A stretch of DNA of 64,000 bases from Candidatus Competibacteraceae bacterium (GTDB lineage Bacteria; Pseudomonadota; Gammaproteobacteria; Competibacterales; Competibacteraceae): assembly GCA_003989085.1 (NCBI GenBank), contig RXIV01000003.1, positions 248,001 to 312,000 on the forward strand. The letters are read 5' to 3'. A program made the position numbers and the translations under genes. Under the pieces are notes generated by a model, which worked only from the letters and a program-made list of their open reading frames with translations, searched no databases and had not been told where the DNA came from. Shown piece after piece: positions 34,572-44,321 of this stretch. Numbering within the stretch: the first letter of the stretch is position 1; each line of letters opens with the position of its first letter.

Positions 34572-36455
34572 ATGGCTCACGATAACGAATTTACTCTGTT
34601 GCAAGAGCGGCGGTTCCTGCCGTTCTTCGTGACCCAGTTTCTGGGCGCGTTCAACGACAACGTGTTCAAGAACGCCCTAATCATCCTGATCGCCTTTCAG
34701 ATTGCAGCCAGCGACCCCACCCGTTCCAACCTGCTGATCAATATGAGCGCCGCACTGTTTGTGCTGCCGTTTTTTCTGTTTTCGGCCACAGCAGGGCAAC
34801 TGTCCGACAAGTTTGAGAAATCGCGCTACATCCGCTGGGTCAAGCTGCTGGAAATCGCCATCATGCTCGGCGCGGCCGCAGGATTCATGCTGAACAGCGT
34901 CCCGCTGCTGATCGCGATGCTGTTCATGATGGGTTTTCACTCGACGCTGTTCGGGCCGGTGAAGTACAGCATCATGCCGCAGCATCTGCGCCCGGAAGAA
35001 TTGATCGGCGGCAATGCCTGGATCGAAATGGGCACCAACATGGCGATCCTGCTTGGCACTATGCTCGGCGGGATTCTGATCGCCTGGCCACGGGGCCATC
35101 TCTGGGTCTCCTGCGCGGTCATCACCATCGCCGTCCTCGGTTTTCTGAGCAGTCTGGCGATTCCCAAAGCGCCGCCTGCTGCGCCCGACCTAAAGATCAA
35201 CTGGAATCCAGCCAGCGAGACCTGGAACATCCTCAAGTTCACCTACCAGAACTTCACCGTGTTCCAGTCAGTGCTGGGCATTTCCTGGTTCTGGTTTCTA
35301 GGCAGCGTCTATCTGGCGCAACTGCCCAATTTCACCAAGTTAACCCTGGGCGGCGGCGAACATGTGGTGACGCTGTTGCTGACCCTGTTCGCCATCGGTA
35401 TTGGCGTCGGTTCGCTGCTGTGCGAACGATTATCCGGGCGGATGGTGGAAATCGGCCTGGTGCCGTTTGGTTCCATCGGTCTGACCGTGTTTGGGGTAGA
35501 CCTGTTTTTCGCGACCCCGGCCAGTCCGCCCCAAGGCGAATTGCTGGGAATGCTGGCGTTTCTGGCGCAGCCGGGCAGTTGGCGGGTGCTGATGGATGTG
35601 GTGCTGATCGGCGTATTCGGCGGCATTTATATTGTGCCACTGTATGCCCTAGTGCAGCAGCGCAGCGCCCCAAGCCACCTGTCGCGGGTGATCGCCGGCA
35701 ACAACATCCTCAATGCGGTGTTCATGGTGGCGGCGGCGCTGATCGCGGTCGCATTGCTGGATCAAGGATTGAACATCCCGCAACTGTTGTTGGTGATGGC
35801 GATTTTCAACGCGGCGGTGGCGGTTTACGTCTTCGCTTTGGTGCCTGAATTCCTGATGCGCTTCGTCGTTTGGATTCTGGTCAACGTCATTTACCGGTTG
35901 CGGACGAAGGGATTGGAACATATTCCCGACGAGGGGCCAGCGGTGGTGGTGTGCAATCACGTCAGCTACATGGATGCGCTGATCGTGATTGGTTGCTGTC
36001 GGCGACCGATCCGCTTTGTCATGGATCATCAGATTTTCAGGATTCCGGGTCTGAATTTTATCTTCCGCACGGCTGGAGCCGTTCCGATTGCCCCGGCGCG
36101 GGAAAATCCTGAGATCCTGGAAAGCGCTTACGACCGGGTCGCCCGGTATCTGGAAGACGGTGAAGTCGTTGGTATTTTCCCGGAGGGGCAGTTAACCAAG
36201 GACGGCGAACTCGGCGCGTTCAAGGGTGGCATTGAGCGGATTGTCCGCCGCACCCCCGCCCCGGTGGTGCCACTGGCCTTGCGCGGGATGTGGGGCAGCT
36301 TCTTCAGCCGGCGCTACGGGAAAGCGATGACTCATTTTCCCCGGCGGTTCTGGTCGCGGATTGAACTAGTGGCGGGCGAACCGGTGCCGGCAGCGCAGGC
36401 GACTTCCGTCTTGTTGCGCGAGCGGGTGATGACCTTGCGGGGCGATCGACCCTAG
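34572..36455 (+). CDS. MFS transporter - PlsC acyltransferase fusion (LplT/Aas-like)
   Basis: A 627-residue protein. Residues 1-420 are a 12-TM major facilitator domain (FLGAFNDNVFKNALIILIAF near the start; FGPVKYSIMPQHL typical of lysophospholipid transporter LplT). Residues 430-625 are a PlsC-type acyltransferase with NHVSYMDAL (the H-x4-D catalytic motif) and FPEGQLTKDG. In E. coli the transporter and the 2-acylglycerophosphoethanolamine acyltransferase/acyl-ACP synthetase are separate genes lplT and aas. Here transport and acyl transfer are joined, and no AMP-binding synthetase domain follows. It likely flips and reacylates lysophospholipids in the inner membrane. Confidence 0.85.
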   Translation: MAHDNEFTLLQERRFLPFFVTQFLGAFNDNVFKNALIILIAFQIAASDPTRSNLLINMSAALFVLPFFLFSATAGQLSDKFEKSRYIRWVKLLEIAIMLGAAAGFMLNSVPLLIAMLFMMGFHSTLFGPVKYSIMPQHLRPEELIGGNAWIEMGTNMAILLGTMLGGILIAWPRGHLWVSCAVITIAVLGFLSSLAIPKAPPAAPDLKINWNPASETWNILKFTYQNFTVFQSVLGISWFWFLGSVYLAQLPNFTKLTLGGGEHVVTLLLTLFAIGIGVGSLLCERLSGRMVEIGLVPFGSIGLTVFGVDLFFATPASPPQGELLGMLAFLAQPGSWRVLMDVVLIGVFGGIYIVPLYALVQQRSAPSHLSRVIAGNNILNAVFMVAAALIAVALLDQGLNIPQLLLVMAIFNAAVAVYVFALVPEFLMRFVVWILVNVIYRLRTKGLEHIPDEGPAVVVCNHVSYMDALIVIGCCRRPIRFVMDHQIFRIPGLNFIFRTAGAVPIAPARENPEILESAYDRVARYLEDGEVVGIFPEGQLTKDGELGAFKGGIERIVRRTPAPVVPLALRGMWGSFFSRRYGKAMTHFPRRFWSRIELVAGEPVPAAQATSVLLRERVMTLRGDRP

Positions 36456-36474
36456 GTGGGCAAAGTCGCTAAAT

Positions 36475-36567
36475 TGGCGGAGAGGGTGGGATTCGAACCC
36501 ACGTGGGGTGGTTAAACCCCCATCCGATTTCGAGTCGGCGCCGTTGTGACCGCTTCGGTACCTCTCC
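36475..36567 (-). tRNA. tRNA-Ser (CGA)
   Basis: The reverse complement starts GGAGAGG at 36567 and folds into a class II tRNA. It has a 7-bp acceptor stem closing GGAGAGG with CCTCTCC, the anticodon arm CCGA-CTCGAAA-TCGG with anticodon CGA, a long variable arm (ATGGGGGTTTAACCACCCC), the T-arm with GGTTCGAATCC, a G discriminator and an encoded CCA at 36477-36475. Length and the long variable arm are as expected for serine. Confidence 0.95.
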
Positions 36568-36707
36568 GGGAGGGATTTGCTTGGAGCGGACAAGGAAGAG
36601 TTTTATATTCTACCGGATCGGCGAGCTTTGCCAATCACTTTATCCGCACCGCCCGCTGAGGGCGAGGGATCGTCCTTATCGCAACCTTGCCGTATGCCAA
36701 CGCCCGA

Positions 36708-37667
36708 ATGAAACAGTCCATTGCCCCTGCCAGTCCCCCATTGCCGGATAGTCCGCCCGCGCCGGATTCTGATGACGCGGATTTTGAATCGGACCCCGCC
36801 ACCCTCGGTCAGCGCCTTGCGACCTGGCTGAAGCATTTCGCTCTGTACCTTGGCGCGGTAGCGACCGTCTGTGCGTTTGGCCTGTATTTTCTGTGGCGGA
36901 TCCCGATTCCGCAGGAGGCTGCGCAGTTGCTCAGGGGTGCGGGTGATTCGTCCCGGTACCGTCCGCTCGCAACAGTTATTACTCCTCCCTCGCCGCTCAG
37001 ACCGCAAACCACCGCGCCGCCGCCTTCTGCCACACCCATCGCGCCCGGTTCGCCGACTATCGCCGCGTCACCGGTCCCGGCCTCGACCCCGCTTTCCACC
37101 ACGGCTCCAGATGCTGTTCCCGTTGACGCCGAGACGGCCGCCCCTGTTGTGCCTTTGGCGGAAACGCCCGTTGAGGTGGTTTCACCCTCGCCACAGACCG
37201 AAATCGAGCAATTACTGGCTGAAGCCCAGCAACAGATGGAAAACCGCCGTCTGACGGCTCCCGCTGGCAACAACGCCTTGCACAGTTATCAGCGCGTCCT
37301 CGCACTGGAAGCCGATAATCCCGCCGCGCTGGAAGGCATCGAGCGCATTGCCGCCTATTATCGGGACATTGCCGAGCAAACCCGGCAACAGGGGCGCATG
37401 GAAGAGAGTCTGGCCTACATTGGTCGGGGTTTGCAGGCGTCACCCAAAAACGAGCGGTTGCTGAATCTGCGCCGGGAAGTCCGGTTAGCCCGGCAGCGCG
37501 AGCAGGAGCAGCGCCAGGCGCGGGCGGAAGAAGTGCGACAACGGCAACAGGCCGAGCAGCGCGCCGAGCAGGATCAGGTTCGCCCGCCGGCAACGACTAA
37601 GCCGCAACAATCGTGGTGGCGGCAACCAGCGCCGCCGGCTAGCGATAGCGGTTTCAACCAGCGTTAA
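36708..37667 (+). CDS. Membrane-anchored TPR-like protein with Pro-rich linker
   Basis: A 319-residue protein: cytoplasmic N-terminus, one TM segment (about residues 43-64, ALYLGAVATVCAFGLYFL), a long Pro/Thr/Ala-rich linker (80-160), TPR-like helices (HSYQRVLALEADNPAALEGI and MEESLAYIGRGLQASPKNER), and a C-terminal Arg/Gln-rich coil (about 265-300). This plan suits a periplasmic scaffold held in the inner membrane. The start is ATG 36708 rather than TTG 36687. Its 3' end overlaps the convergent tadA by 14 bp. The function is unknown. Confidence 0.65.
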   Translation: MKQSIAPASPPLPDSPPAPDSDDADFESDPATLGQRLATWLKHFALYLGAVATVCAFGLYFLWRIPIPQEAAQLLRGAGDSSRYRPLATVITPPSPLRPQTTAPPPSATPIAPGSPTIAASPVPASTPLSTTAPDAVPVDAETAAPVVPLAETPVEVVSPSPQTEIEQLLAEAQQQMENRRLTAPAGNNALHSYQRVLALEADNPAALEGIERIAAYYRDIAEQTRQQGRMEESLAYIGRGLQASPKNERLLNLRREVRLARQREQEQRQARAEEVRQRQQAEQRAEQDQVRPPATTKPQQSWWRQPAPPASDSGFNQR

Positions 37668-38169
37668 GCAGCGATTCCGCGCCACCCGCCGGCTTGCCCC
37701 GGCGGACGCGGAAAAACTCCCGCAACAGCGCACCGCATTCTTCGGCGAGTACACCACTGACAATCTGGATGCGATGGTTCAGCACCTCGGTTTGCAGCAG
37801 GTTAAACACGCTGCCCGCTGCGCCAGCACGGGGATCGGCAGCACCAAACACCAGCCGCGTCACCCGGGCGTGAATCATTGCTCCAGCGCACATCGGACAG
37901 GGTTCCAGCGTTGTATACAGGGTGCAGGCGGCCAGCCGATAATTGCCGCTGGCGGCGGCGGCGGCCCGCAACGCCAGCATCTCGGCATGGGCGCTCGGAT
38001 CGCAGGCGCCGATGGGCTGGTTCCACCCTTCACCCAGCACCGCGCCCTCCCGCACCAACACCGCCCCGACAGGCACTTCACAGGCCGCGCCCGCTCGGCG
38101 GGCCAGTTCCAGGGCGCGCGCCATCCAGTGACGATCCCCTGCGTTCTCCGGCTTGTCCACTCCGACCAT
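37654..38169 (-). CDS. tadA: tRNA-specific adenosine deaminase
   Basis: A 171-residue deaminase converting A34 to inosine in the tRNA-Arg(ACG) wobble position. The zinc-binding and catalytic residues are all present: HAE (H61, E63) and PCPMC (C91, C94), with the family's VPVGAVLV and ARVTRLVFGAADPRAGAAGS segments. The ATG 38169 shares one base with the stop of the upstream sensor kinase gene (TGATG), so translation is coupled. The C-terminus ends in a short low-complexity tail that overlaps the convergent TPR gene. Confidence 0.93.
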   Translation of the reverse strand: MVGVDKPENAGDRHWMARALELARRAGAACEVPVGAVLVREGAVLGEGWNQPIGACDPSAHAEMLALRAAAAASGNYRLAACTLYTTLEPCPMCAGAMIHARVTRLVFGAADPRAGAAGSVFNLLQTEVLNHRIQIVSGVLAEECGALLREFFRVRRGKPAGGAESLLNAG

Positions 38170-40277
38170 CACGTGGATTCCAGGTCAGTCGGGGGGGATG
38201 GCGCATCCGGTCGATCCAGTGTCCAGCGCACCGCCCGCGCCAGATCCAGTTTTAGAAATGGCTTTTCCAGCAGGGCGCAGTCCGGCGGTAATAAATCGGC
38301 TGCCTGATCTGAATAGCCGGACATCAGCAGCACCCGTAGCCCCGGTTGCTGGCGGCGGGCTGCGATCACCAGATCATAGCCGCTGATCCCGCCCGGCATG
38401 ATTACGTCACTGAGCAGCAAAGCCGGGGTAAAGCCGGCCTCCAGCAGCGTCAGCGCTTCCCGACCGTTAGTGGCTTCCTGCACTGCATAGCCTAATCCAG
38501 TCAGGGTGCGGGTGACGAACTCGCGGATATCGGGATCGTCTTCCACCAACAGCACGGTTTCCTGCCCGCGCAAGCGGCTTTCATCCGGCGTCGCTTCGCT
38601 GCGGGAACCCGATGGCGACGCTGCCTCTTTAGGCATATAGCGTGGCAAGTACAGTTCAACGGTTGTTCCCACGCCGACTTGGCTGTGGATGCGGATGTGG
38701 CCGCCAGACTGCTTGATGAAACCATAGACCATGCTGAGTCCTAGCCCGGTGCCAGCGCCCAGCTCCTTGGTGGTAAAAAATGGCTCGAAGGCGCGCTCGA
38801 TCACCTCTGGAGCCATCCCGCAACCGGTGTCGCTGACGATCAGCCGCACGTAATCGCCTGGCGTAATATCGGAATGCCGAGCAGCGTAGGCGGCATCTCG
38901 GGTCAGGTTGCGCGCCTCGATATGTAACCGCCCACCGCCGGGCATGGCGTCGCGGGCATTGATCGCCAGATTGAGGACTGCGTTGGTCAGTTGGCCCGGA
39001 TCGACCTGGATATTCCAAACGGCGCTATCGGTGACGGTGTCCAGTTCAATGCTTGCGCCGAGGGTGTGTTTCAGGAGTTCGGCGATTTCCTGCAACTGCT
39101 GGTGCGGCGACATCAGGCGCGGCTGGAGGGTTTGCTGGCGGGAGAACGCCAGCAGGCGGCGGGTTAAATCCGCCCCGCGCCGGGCGGCGTTCATCGCAGT
39201 GTGTGCGGCCCGGTGCAAGCCGGGGCTATCGCGCAGCCCTTCTTCAAGTCCGGCCAAACTGCCCAGAATTACGGTCAGCAGGTTATTGAAATCATGAGCA
39301 ATACCACCGGTCAATTGGCCGACCGCTTTCAGCTTTTGCGCCTGGTTCAGCGCCATCTGGGTCTGCCGATACTCGGTCAGGTTCTCGCTGAGCATAAAGC
39401 AGCCAACCACTGGCTCCAGTTCGGCAGAGCGCGGCGCATGGGGGATGAAGTAGGAACGGACGTACATTCGTTCCACCGGCGTGGTCAGTTCGTACTCGGC
39501 ATGCGTACTGCGTCCGTTCAATGCGGCGTCAACATGCCTGAGCAACCGTTCAGCCAGTGGCGGATTGAACATTTCGCCAAAAGTGCGGCCCAGGAAAGCT
39601 TCAGTGGGGACGCCAAACCATTCGGCGTGTTTCTGGTTGACAAATTGATAGCGCCGGTCTGCGTCGAGGTACGCGATCAGCACCGGAACCGTATCGGTGA
39701 TCAGCCGGATGCGGTTCTCGCTTTCACGCAGGGCGGCGGCAATTCGCTGCCGCTCCGCCACTTCCCGCGCTAATTGGGCATTCAGCGCCAGCAGTTCAGC
39801 GGTGCGGTCGCGCACACGCGCTTCCAGTTGTTCATGGCTTTCACGCAGAGCGGTTTCGGCCTGCCGGCGGGCGGTGATGTCTTCGTAGACGGTGATAAAG
39901 CCGCCGCCACGGATCGGTTCGCCGTGAATCTCCAATACGACACCATCCGGGCGGATGCGCTCAAAGCAATGCCCCTGAAACTCTTGCGCCAGTCGCACCC
40001 GCTCGGCGGTCTGCGCGACCGGATCGCCGGGACCGTATTCACCGCGCCGGGCGTTGTAGCCGATCAGTTCAGCGAACGGTAGCCCAACTGACAGTAGATC
40101 TGGCGGAAAATCCAGCAGTTCGACAAAGCGGCGGTTCCAGACCACCAGCCGCAGATCGTGATCGAAAATGCTGATCGCCTCGTGCAGATGATCCAGCCCG
40201 CCCAAGGTCATCTGGCCGCGTTCGATATCCGACAGGCCAGCAAGGCCCGGCGGGGGCTGCTCTGAAGCTTCGCGCAT
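38169..40277 (-). CDS. Hybrid sensor histidine kinase (PAS-PAS-HK-REC)
   Basis: A 702-residue soluble hybrid kinase. A PAS domain (about 25-140, LHEAISIFDHDLRLVVWNRR) is followed by a coiled coil, a second PAS (185-310, TDTVPVLIAYLDADRRYQFV), the HisKA phosphoacceptor in GGIAHDFNNLL (H328), an HATPase_c domain (N-box NLAINARDAM, G1 DTGCGMAP, G2 GTGLGLSM), and a C-terminal receiver with the phosphoacceptor Asp in LLSDVIMPGG (D624). No TM segment is seen, so it senses a cytoplasmic signal. It lies 9 bases after guaA and is coupled to tadA, with no partner regulator nearby. Confidence 0.9.
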   Translation of the reverse strand: MREASEQPPPGLAGLSDIERGQMTLGGLDHLHEAISIFDHDLRLVVWNRRFVELLDFPPDLLSVGLPFAELIGYNARRGEYGPGDPVAQTAERVRLAQEFQGHCFERIRPDGVVLEIHGEPIRGGGFITVYEDITARRQAETALRESHEQLEARVRDRTAELLALNAQLAREVAERQRIAAALRESENRIRLITDTVPVLIAYLDADRRYQFVNQKHAEWFGVPTEAFLGRTFGEMFNPPLAERLLRHVDAALNGRSTHAEYELTTPVERMYVRSYFIPHAPRSAELEPVVGCFMLSENLTEYRQTQMALNQAQKLKAVGQLTGGIAHDFNNLLTVILGSLAGLEEGLRDSPGLHRAAHTAMNAARRGADLTRRLLAFSRQQTLQPRLMSPHQQLQEIAELLKHTLGASIELDTVTDSAVWNIQVDPGQLTNAVLNLAINARDAMPGGGRLHIEARNLTRDAAYAARHSDITPGDYVRLIVSDTGCGMAPEVIERAFEPFFTTKELGAGTGLGLSMVYGFIKQSGGHIRIHSQVGVGTTVELYLPRYMPKEAASPSGSRSEATPDESRLRGQETVLLVEDDPDIREFVTRTLTGLGYAVQEATNGREALTLLEAGFTPALLLSDVIMPGGISGYDLVIAARRQQPGLRVLLMSGYSDQAADLLPPDCALLEKPFLKLDLARAVRWTLDRPDAPSPPTDLEST

Positions 40278-40286
40278 GGCGATGGT

Positions 40287-41867
40287 TTATTCCCATTCAA
40301 TGGTCGCCGGCGGTTTGCCGGAGATGTCATAGACCACCCGCGAAATGCCGGTCACTTCGTTAATGATCCGCCGCGAGACCCGGTCAAGAAATTCGTAGGG
40401 CAGATGCGCCCAATGGGCGGTCATAAAGTCCACCGTTTCTACTGCCCGTAGCGCGATCACATAGTCATAGCGGCGACCGTCGCCCATAACCCCAACCGAT
40501 TTGACTGGCAGGAAGACCGCAAAGGCCTGACTGGTGCGGTCATACAAATCTGCCCGACGCAGTTCCTCGATAAAGAGGTGATCCGCATGGCGCAGCAGAT
40601 CGGCGTACTCCTTCCGCACCTCGCCGAGAATCCGCACCCCCAAACCGGGACCAGGAAACGGGTGGCGGTAAATCATCTCGAACGGCAGGCCCAGTTCTAC
40701 TCCCAGCCGGCGCACCTCGTCCTTGAATAGTTCCCGCAAGGGCTCGACCAGCTTCAGTTGCATCGCCGCCGGCAAACCGCCGACATTATGATGGGACTTG
40801 ATGACATGGGCTTTACCCGTTTTCGCGCCCGCCGATTCGATCACATCGGGATAAATGGTGCCCTGGGCCAGCCATTTGACGTTACGAAGTTTGGCGGCTT
40901 GTTCCTCGAAGATCACCACGAACAATCCACCGATGATTTTCCGTTTCTGTTCGGGATCGGTCACCCCGGCCAGCGCCGCCAGAAACCGCGCCTCGGCATC
41001 CACCCGAATCACCCGCACCCCCAGATGCTGGCCGAAGGTGGTCATCACCTGATCGCCCTCATGCAGGCGCAACAAACCGGTGTCGACAAACACGCAGCTC
41101 AGTTGATCACCGATGGCTCGGTGGAGCAGCGCCGCTACTACCGAAGAATCGACCCCGCCGGATAAGCCCAATAACACCTCGTCATCGCCGACCTGGGAGC
41201 GAACGGCGGCGATGCTGTCATCAATGATATTACCGGTCGTCCACAGTGGTTGGCAGCCACAGATGTCCAGCACAAAGCGCCGCAGGATCCGCTCACCCTG
41301 CCGGGTGTGGGTCACTTCAGGGTGAAATTGCAAGCCGTACCAGCGCTGTTCCTCGTTAGCGATGCCCGCCACCGGACAGGCGGCCGTGCTGGCAATACGG
41401 GTGAAACCAGGCGGCAGGCGCGTCACCCGGTCGCCGTGACTCATCCACACATCGAGCAGGCCATAGCCCTCCGGGCTGGCGTGATCCTCAATGTCGCGCA
41501 GCAGGGCGGAATGACCGTGGGCGCGAACCTGGGCATAGCCAAACTCGCGGTGATCGGAGGATTCCACCAGCCCGCCCAGTTGCATCGCCAAGGTTTGCAT
41601 TCCGTAGCAGATACCCAGCAGTGGCACATTCAGGTCGAACACCTTTTGTGGGGCGCGGGGGCCATCAGCCAGGGTAGTGGATTCCGGGCTGCCCGACAGG
41701 ATGACGCCATGCGGGCGAAAGGCACGAATGGCCGCCGGGTCGGCATCCCAAGGCTGAATCTCGCAATAGACCCCAATTTCCCGCACCCGGCGGGCAATGA
41801 GCTGGGTGTACTGGGAACCGAAATCCAGAATCAGGATGCGGTCGAGATGAATATCGCGGGCAGTCAT
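40287..41867 (-). CDS. guaA: GMP synthase (glutamine-hydrolysing)
   Basis: A 526-residue enzyme that aminates XMP to GMP. The N-terminal class I glutamine amidotransferase shows [20 protein letters not shown], the nucleophile in LLGICYGMQ and the His/Glu in LQFHPEV. The ATP-pyrophosphatase domain has [18 protein letters not shown]. The C-terminal dimerisation domain has [15 protein letters not shown] and ends with TIEWE, as expected. Length is typical. guaB is not in this window. It starts 114 bases from the divergent phaC start, and it leads a leftward group with the kinase and tadA. Confidence 0.97.
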   Translation of the reverse strand: MTARDIHLDRILILDFGSQYTQLIARRVREIGVYCEIQPWDADPAAIRAFRPHGVILSGSPESTTLADGPRAPQKVFDLNVPLLGICYGMQTLAMQLGGLVESSDHREFGYAQVRAHGHSALLRDIEDHASPEGYGLLDVWMSHGDRVTRLPPGFTRIASTAACPVAGIANEEQRWYGLQFHPEVTHTRQGERILRRFVLDICGCQPLWTTGNIIDDSIAAVRSQVGDDEVLLGLSGGVDSSVVAALLHRAIGDQLSCVFVDTGLLRLHEGDQVMTTFGQHLGVRVIRVDAEARFLAALAGVTDPEQKRKIIGGLFVVIFEEQAAKLRNVKWLAQGTIYPDVIESAGAKTGKAHVIKSHHNVGGLPAAMQLKLVEPLRELFKDEVRRLGVELGLPFEMIYRHPFPGPGLGVRILGEVRKEYADLLRHADHLFIEELRRADLYDRTSQAFAVFLPVKSVGVMGDGRRYDYVIALRAVETVDFMTAHWAHLPYEFLDRVSRRIINEVTGISRVVYDISGKPPATIEWE

Positions 41868-41887
41868 GGCGGCACCCTGAAAGTGAA

Positions 41888-41916
41888 TTAAAGGTTTAAA
41901 ACCGTAAGAGTATAAT
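41888..41916 (+). promoter_or_regulatory. Sigma70-type promoter for the PHA synthase gene
   Basis: A perfect -10 TATAAT (41911-41916) lies 17 bases downstream of a weak -35 TTAAAG (41888-41893). Transcription would begin around 41923. A strong AAAGGAGG-like ribosome site (41969-41976) stands just before ATG 41981. Confidence 0.6.
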
Positions 41917-41980
41917 GGGCGTATCTCCTAACCAACAGTCCCGCCCACGACCCCTGGGCCGCGTGGCAAAGGAGGATCCG

Positions 41981-43687
41981 ATGAGCTCTCCGACGCCCGG
42001 TTTACCCACAACTGCCGCTGTTCCGCAATCCCCGTTTGATCCGTTCGACATCTTTGGCTCCAGTCTGGCGGTGCAACAGGCCTGGCTACGCCAACCTGAA
42101 CGGCTGGCCGCCACCGTGCAGGATTTGGCGCTGGATGCGGTCCGGGTGCATGGTCGGCTGGTTCGCGCCGGTTGCGGCATTCCCAGCGACCCGGAAGTAA
42201 CAGCGGTTCGCTTTGACGAACGCTTTCAGCAAGCCGCCTGGACCGATCAGCCGTGGTTCGCCTATCTCAAGGAAAGCTATTTGCTTTACAGCCGCTGGCT
42301 GGAAGACGCGATTTACGCCACTGAGGGTGTTGATCCACAGCAGCGGCGTCGGGCAGGATTCTGGACCCGGCAATGGTTGGACGCTATCGCCCCCACCAAT
42401 TTTTTCTGGACCAACCCCGAAGCCTTGGACCGTGCCAACAGCAGTCAGGGTGTCAGTGTTTTGCAAGGCTGGCAACATTGGCTGGAAGATGCCGCAGTCA
42501 AAGATATACGGATGGTCAAGCCGGATGCGTTTGTGGTGGGTCGCGATCTGGCCGCTACGCCCGGCCAGGTGGTGTTGCGCAACGAGTTGCTGGAACTGAT
42601 CCAGTACGCGCCATCCACCCCCCAGGTTCACGCGATGCCCATCGTGTTGGTGGCGCCGTGGATCAACAAGTTCTACATCATGGACCTGAGTCCGCGTAAC
42701 AGCCTGATTCGTCATCTGGTCGGCCAGGGCTTCACCGTCTTCGTCACCAGTTGGAAAAATCCCGGCCCCGAAGCACGGGCGACAACGCTGGACGATTATC
42801 TGCTTCGTGGGGTGCGTCCAGCGCTGGAGGCGGCTCGCGCTATTGCTGGCGTCCCACAGGTTCACGCAACTGGTTATTGTCTGGGTGGCACAGCGGTCGC
42901 GATGTTGCTGGCCTGGTTGAATGCCGATGTGGATGACCGCGCCGCCAACCCGGTCGCTCACTGGACCACCTTTACGACTTTGGCCGATTTCAGTGATCCC
43001 GGCGAAATTGGCGTCTTTCTTAATCAGGGCAGTTTCGATTTCCTGCGGCGACGCATGGCTAAAACTGGCTATCTGGATGGCGCTGATATGGCGCGCGCTT
43101 TTCGGATGCTGCGTCCTAACAACCTGATTTGGCATTATGTTATTCACAGCTACTTATACGGCGAGGAGTTGCCGCCCAGCGATGTGCTGTTTTGGAACTG
43201 CGACTCGACGCGGATGCCGGCGGCGATGCACGAGTTTTATTTGCGGGAGTTGTATATGAACAACCGCCTGATTGAACCGGGCAGGCTGGAGATCGGCGGA
43301 CGGCGGCTGGATTTGGGCGCGATCAGCCAGCCGCTCTACGCAGTCGGCGCAGAGCAGGATCATATCGCGCCGTGGAAACAAACCTTCCGGCTGTGTGGAC
43401 TGACCGGTGGGCCAGCGCGGTATGTACTGGCAACCTCCGGCCATATTCTCGGCATCATCAACCCACCGGTGACTCCGCCCAAACGGCGGTTCTGGGTGGG
43501 TGACGCCACAGGGGCGCAGGATGCGGAAGCCTGGCGGGAACAGGTTGAAAAAGCGCCCGGATCATGGTGGGACGATTGGACCCACTGGCTGGGCGAACGC
43601 TGCGGGCCGCTGGGGCCGCCGCCATCGTTGGGCAACGCCGCCTATCCACCCTTGGAGCCGGCGCCGGGGCGGTATGTTCGTGAGTGA
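41981..43687 (+). CDS. phaC: Class I polyhydroxyalkanoate synthase
   Basis: A 568-residue PHA synthase that polymerises hydroxyacyl-CoA on the surface of PHA granules. The lipase-like box is GYCLGG with the nucleophile C300; the other triad residues are D460 (AEQDHIAPW) and H488 (SGHILGIINPP). The Cys/Asp/His spacing and the length fit class I enzymes. The N-terminal domain motif RFDERFQQAAWTDQPWFAYL is present. ATG 41981 is chosen because of its strong AAAGGAGG-like site and the promoter upstream; an earlier ATG at 41915 overlaps the -10. No phaA, phaB or phasin genes are beside it. Confidence 0.95.
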   Translation: MSSPTPGLPTTAAVPQSPFDPFDIFGSSLAVQQAWLRQPERLAATVQDLALDAVRVHGRLVRAGCGIPSDPEVTAVRFDERFQQAAWTDQPWFAYLKESYLLYSRWLEDAIYATEGVDPQQRRRAGFWTRQWLDAIAPTNFFWTNPEALDRANSSQGVSVLQGWQHWLEDAAVKDIRMVKPDAFVVGRDLAATPGQVVLRNELLELIQYAPSTPQVHAMPIVLVAPWINKFYIMDLSPRNSLIRHLVGQGFTVFVTSWKNPGPEARATTLDDYLLRGVRPALEAARAIAGVPQVHATGYCLGGTAVAMLLAWLNADVDDRAANPVAHWTTFTTLADFSDPGEIGVFLNQGSFDFLRRRMAKTGYLDGADMARAFRMLRPNNLIWHYVIHSYLYGEELPPSDVLFWNCDSTRMPAAMHEFYLRELYMNNRLIEPGRLEIGGRRLDLGAISQPLYAVGAEQDHIAPWKQTFRLCGLTGGPARYVLATSGHILGIINPPVTPPKRRFWVGDATGAQDAEAWREQVEKAPGSWWDDWTHWLGERCGPLGPPPSLGNAAYPPLEPAPGRYVRE

Positions 43688-43717
43688 TTATGCCGGGAAT
43701 CTGGGAAAGGCTTTCGG

Positions 43718-43752
43718 AAAGGTTAAAGGCCAGGTTCCAGCCTTTAACCTTT
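43718..43752. terminator. Bidirectional terminator-like hairpin
   Basis: AAAGGTTAAAGGC (43718-43730) pairs perfectly with GCCTTTAACCTTT (43740-43752) over 13 bp with a 9-base loop. It sits in the short gap between the convergent phaC and adenosyltransferase genes and is followed by TGATTTT. Confidence 0.7.
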
Positions 43753-43757
43753 GATTT

Positions 43758-44321
43758 TCAACCTTCTGCATTCCCCCGCCCTGGGTTGCGCCACAACACC
43801 TCGACGCCGCCCTCGTCACGGGCGAGAATCCGGCACAGGACAAACAGTAGATCCGACAGCCGGTTCAGATAAACCCGCACCGGCTCGCCGACCTCCTCCT
43901 CCCGCGCCAGCGACACCACTCGCCGTTCAGCGCGACGGCAAACCGCCCGAGCGATATGGCAATCTGCTGCTGCCCGCCCGCCGCCCGGCAAGATAAATTC
44001 CTTAAGTGGCGGCAACTGGGCGTTGAACTCGTTTAGCGCCGCTTCCAACCCTTCGACATCTGCCGGCTGCACCGCTTGATAGCCCGGAATGCTCAGTTCT
44101 CCGCCCAAGTTGAAGAGCTTGTGTTGCACTTCCTGCAAGCAGCTTCGCATCGCTTCACGCAGATCATGCGCCAGCACCCGGCCAATCATGCAATTCAACT
44201 CATCTACTTCGCCAATCGCTTCGATTCGCAAACAGTCCTTGTCCACCCGCTCGCCAGTGCCTAGCCCAGTGGTGCCAGCATCGCCGGTGCGGGTGTAGAT
44301 TTTGGAAAGCCGGTTGCCCAT
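43758..44321 (-). CDS. ATP:cob(I)alamin adenosyltransferase (PduO type)
   Basis: A 187-residue PduO-family enzyme that makes adenosylcobalamin from cob(I)alamin and ATP. Key motifs are present: KIYTRTGDAGTTGLGTGERV for ATP binding, EAIGEVDELNCMIG, FILPGGGRAAADCHIARAVC and the C-terminal RAERRVV...YLNRLSDLLFVLCR helices. Length is normal. No cobalamin riboswitch was recognised in the upstream AT-rich DNA. It is convergent with phaC, from which it is separated by a terminator-like hairpin. Adenosylcobalamin is needed for methylmalonyl-CoA mutase, which could feed propionyl-CoA into PHA, but that link is inference. Confidence 0.92.
   Translation of the reverse strand: MGNRLSKIYTRTGDAGTTGLGTGERVDKDCLRIEAIGEVDELNCMIGRVLAHDLREAMRSCLQEVQHKLFNLGGELSIPGYQAVQPADVEGLEAALNEFNAQLPPLKEFILPGGGRAAADCHIARAVCRRAERRVVSLAREEEVGEPVRVYLNRLSDLLFVLCRILARDEGGVEVLWRNPGRGNAEG

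Noticed and set aside
42086..43147. 353-codon minus-strand frame opposite phaC
   Set aside because: The plus strand has the full PHA synthase with catalytic triad; the antisense frame has no family-like content.
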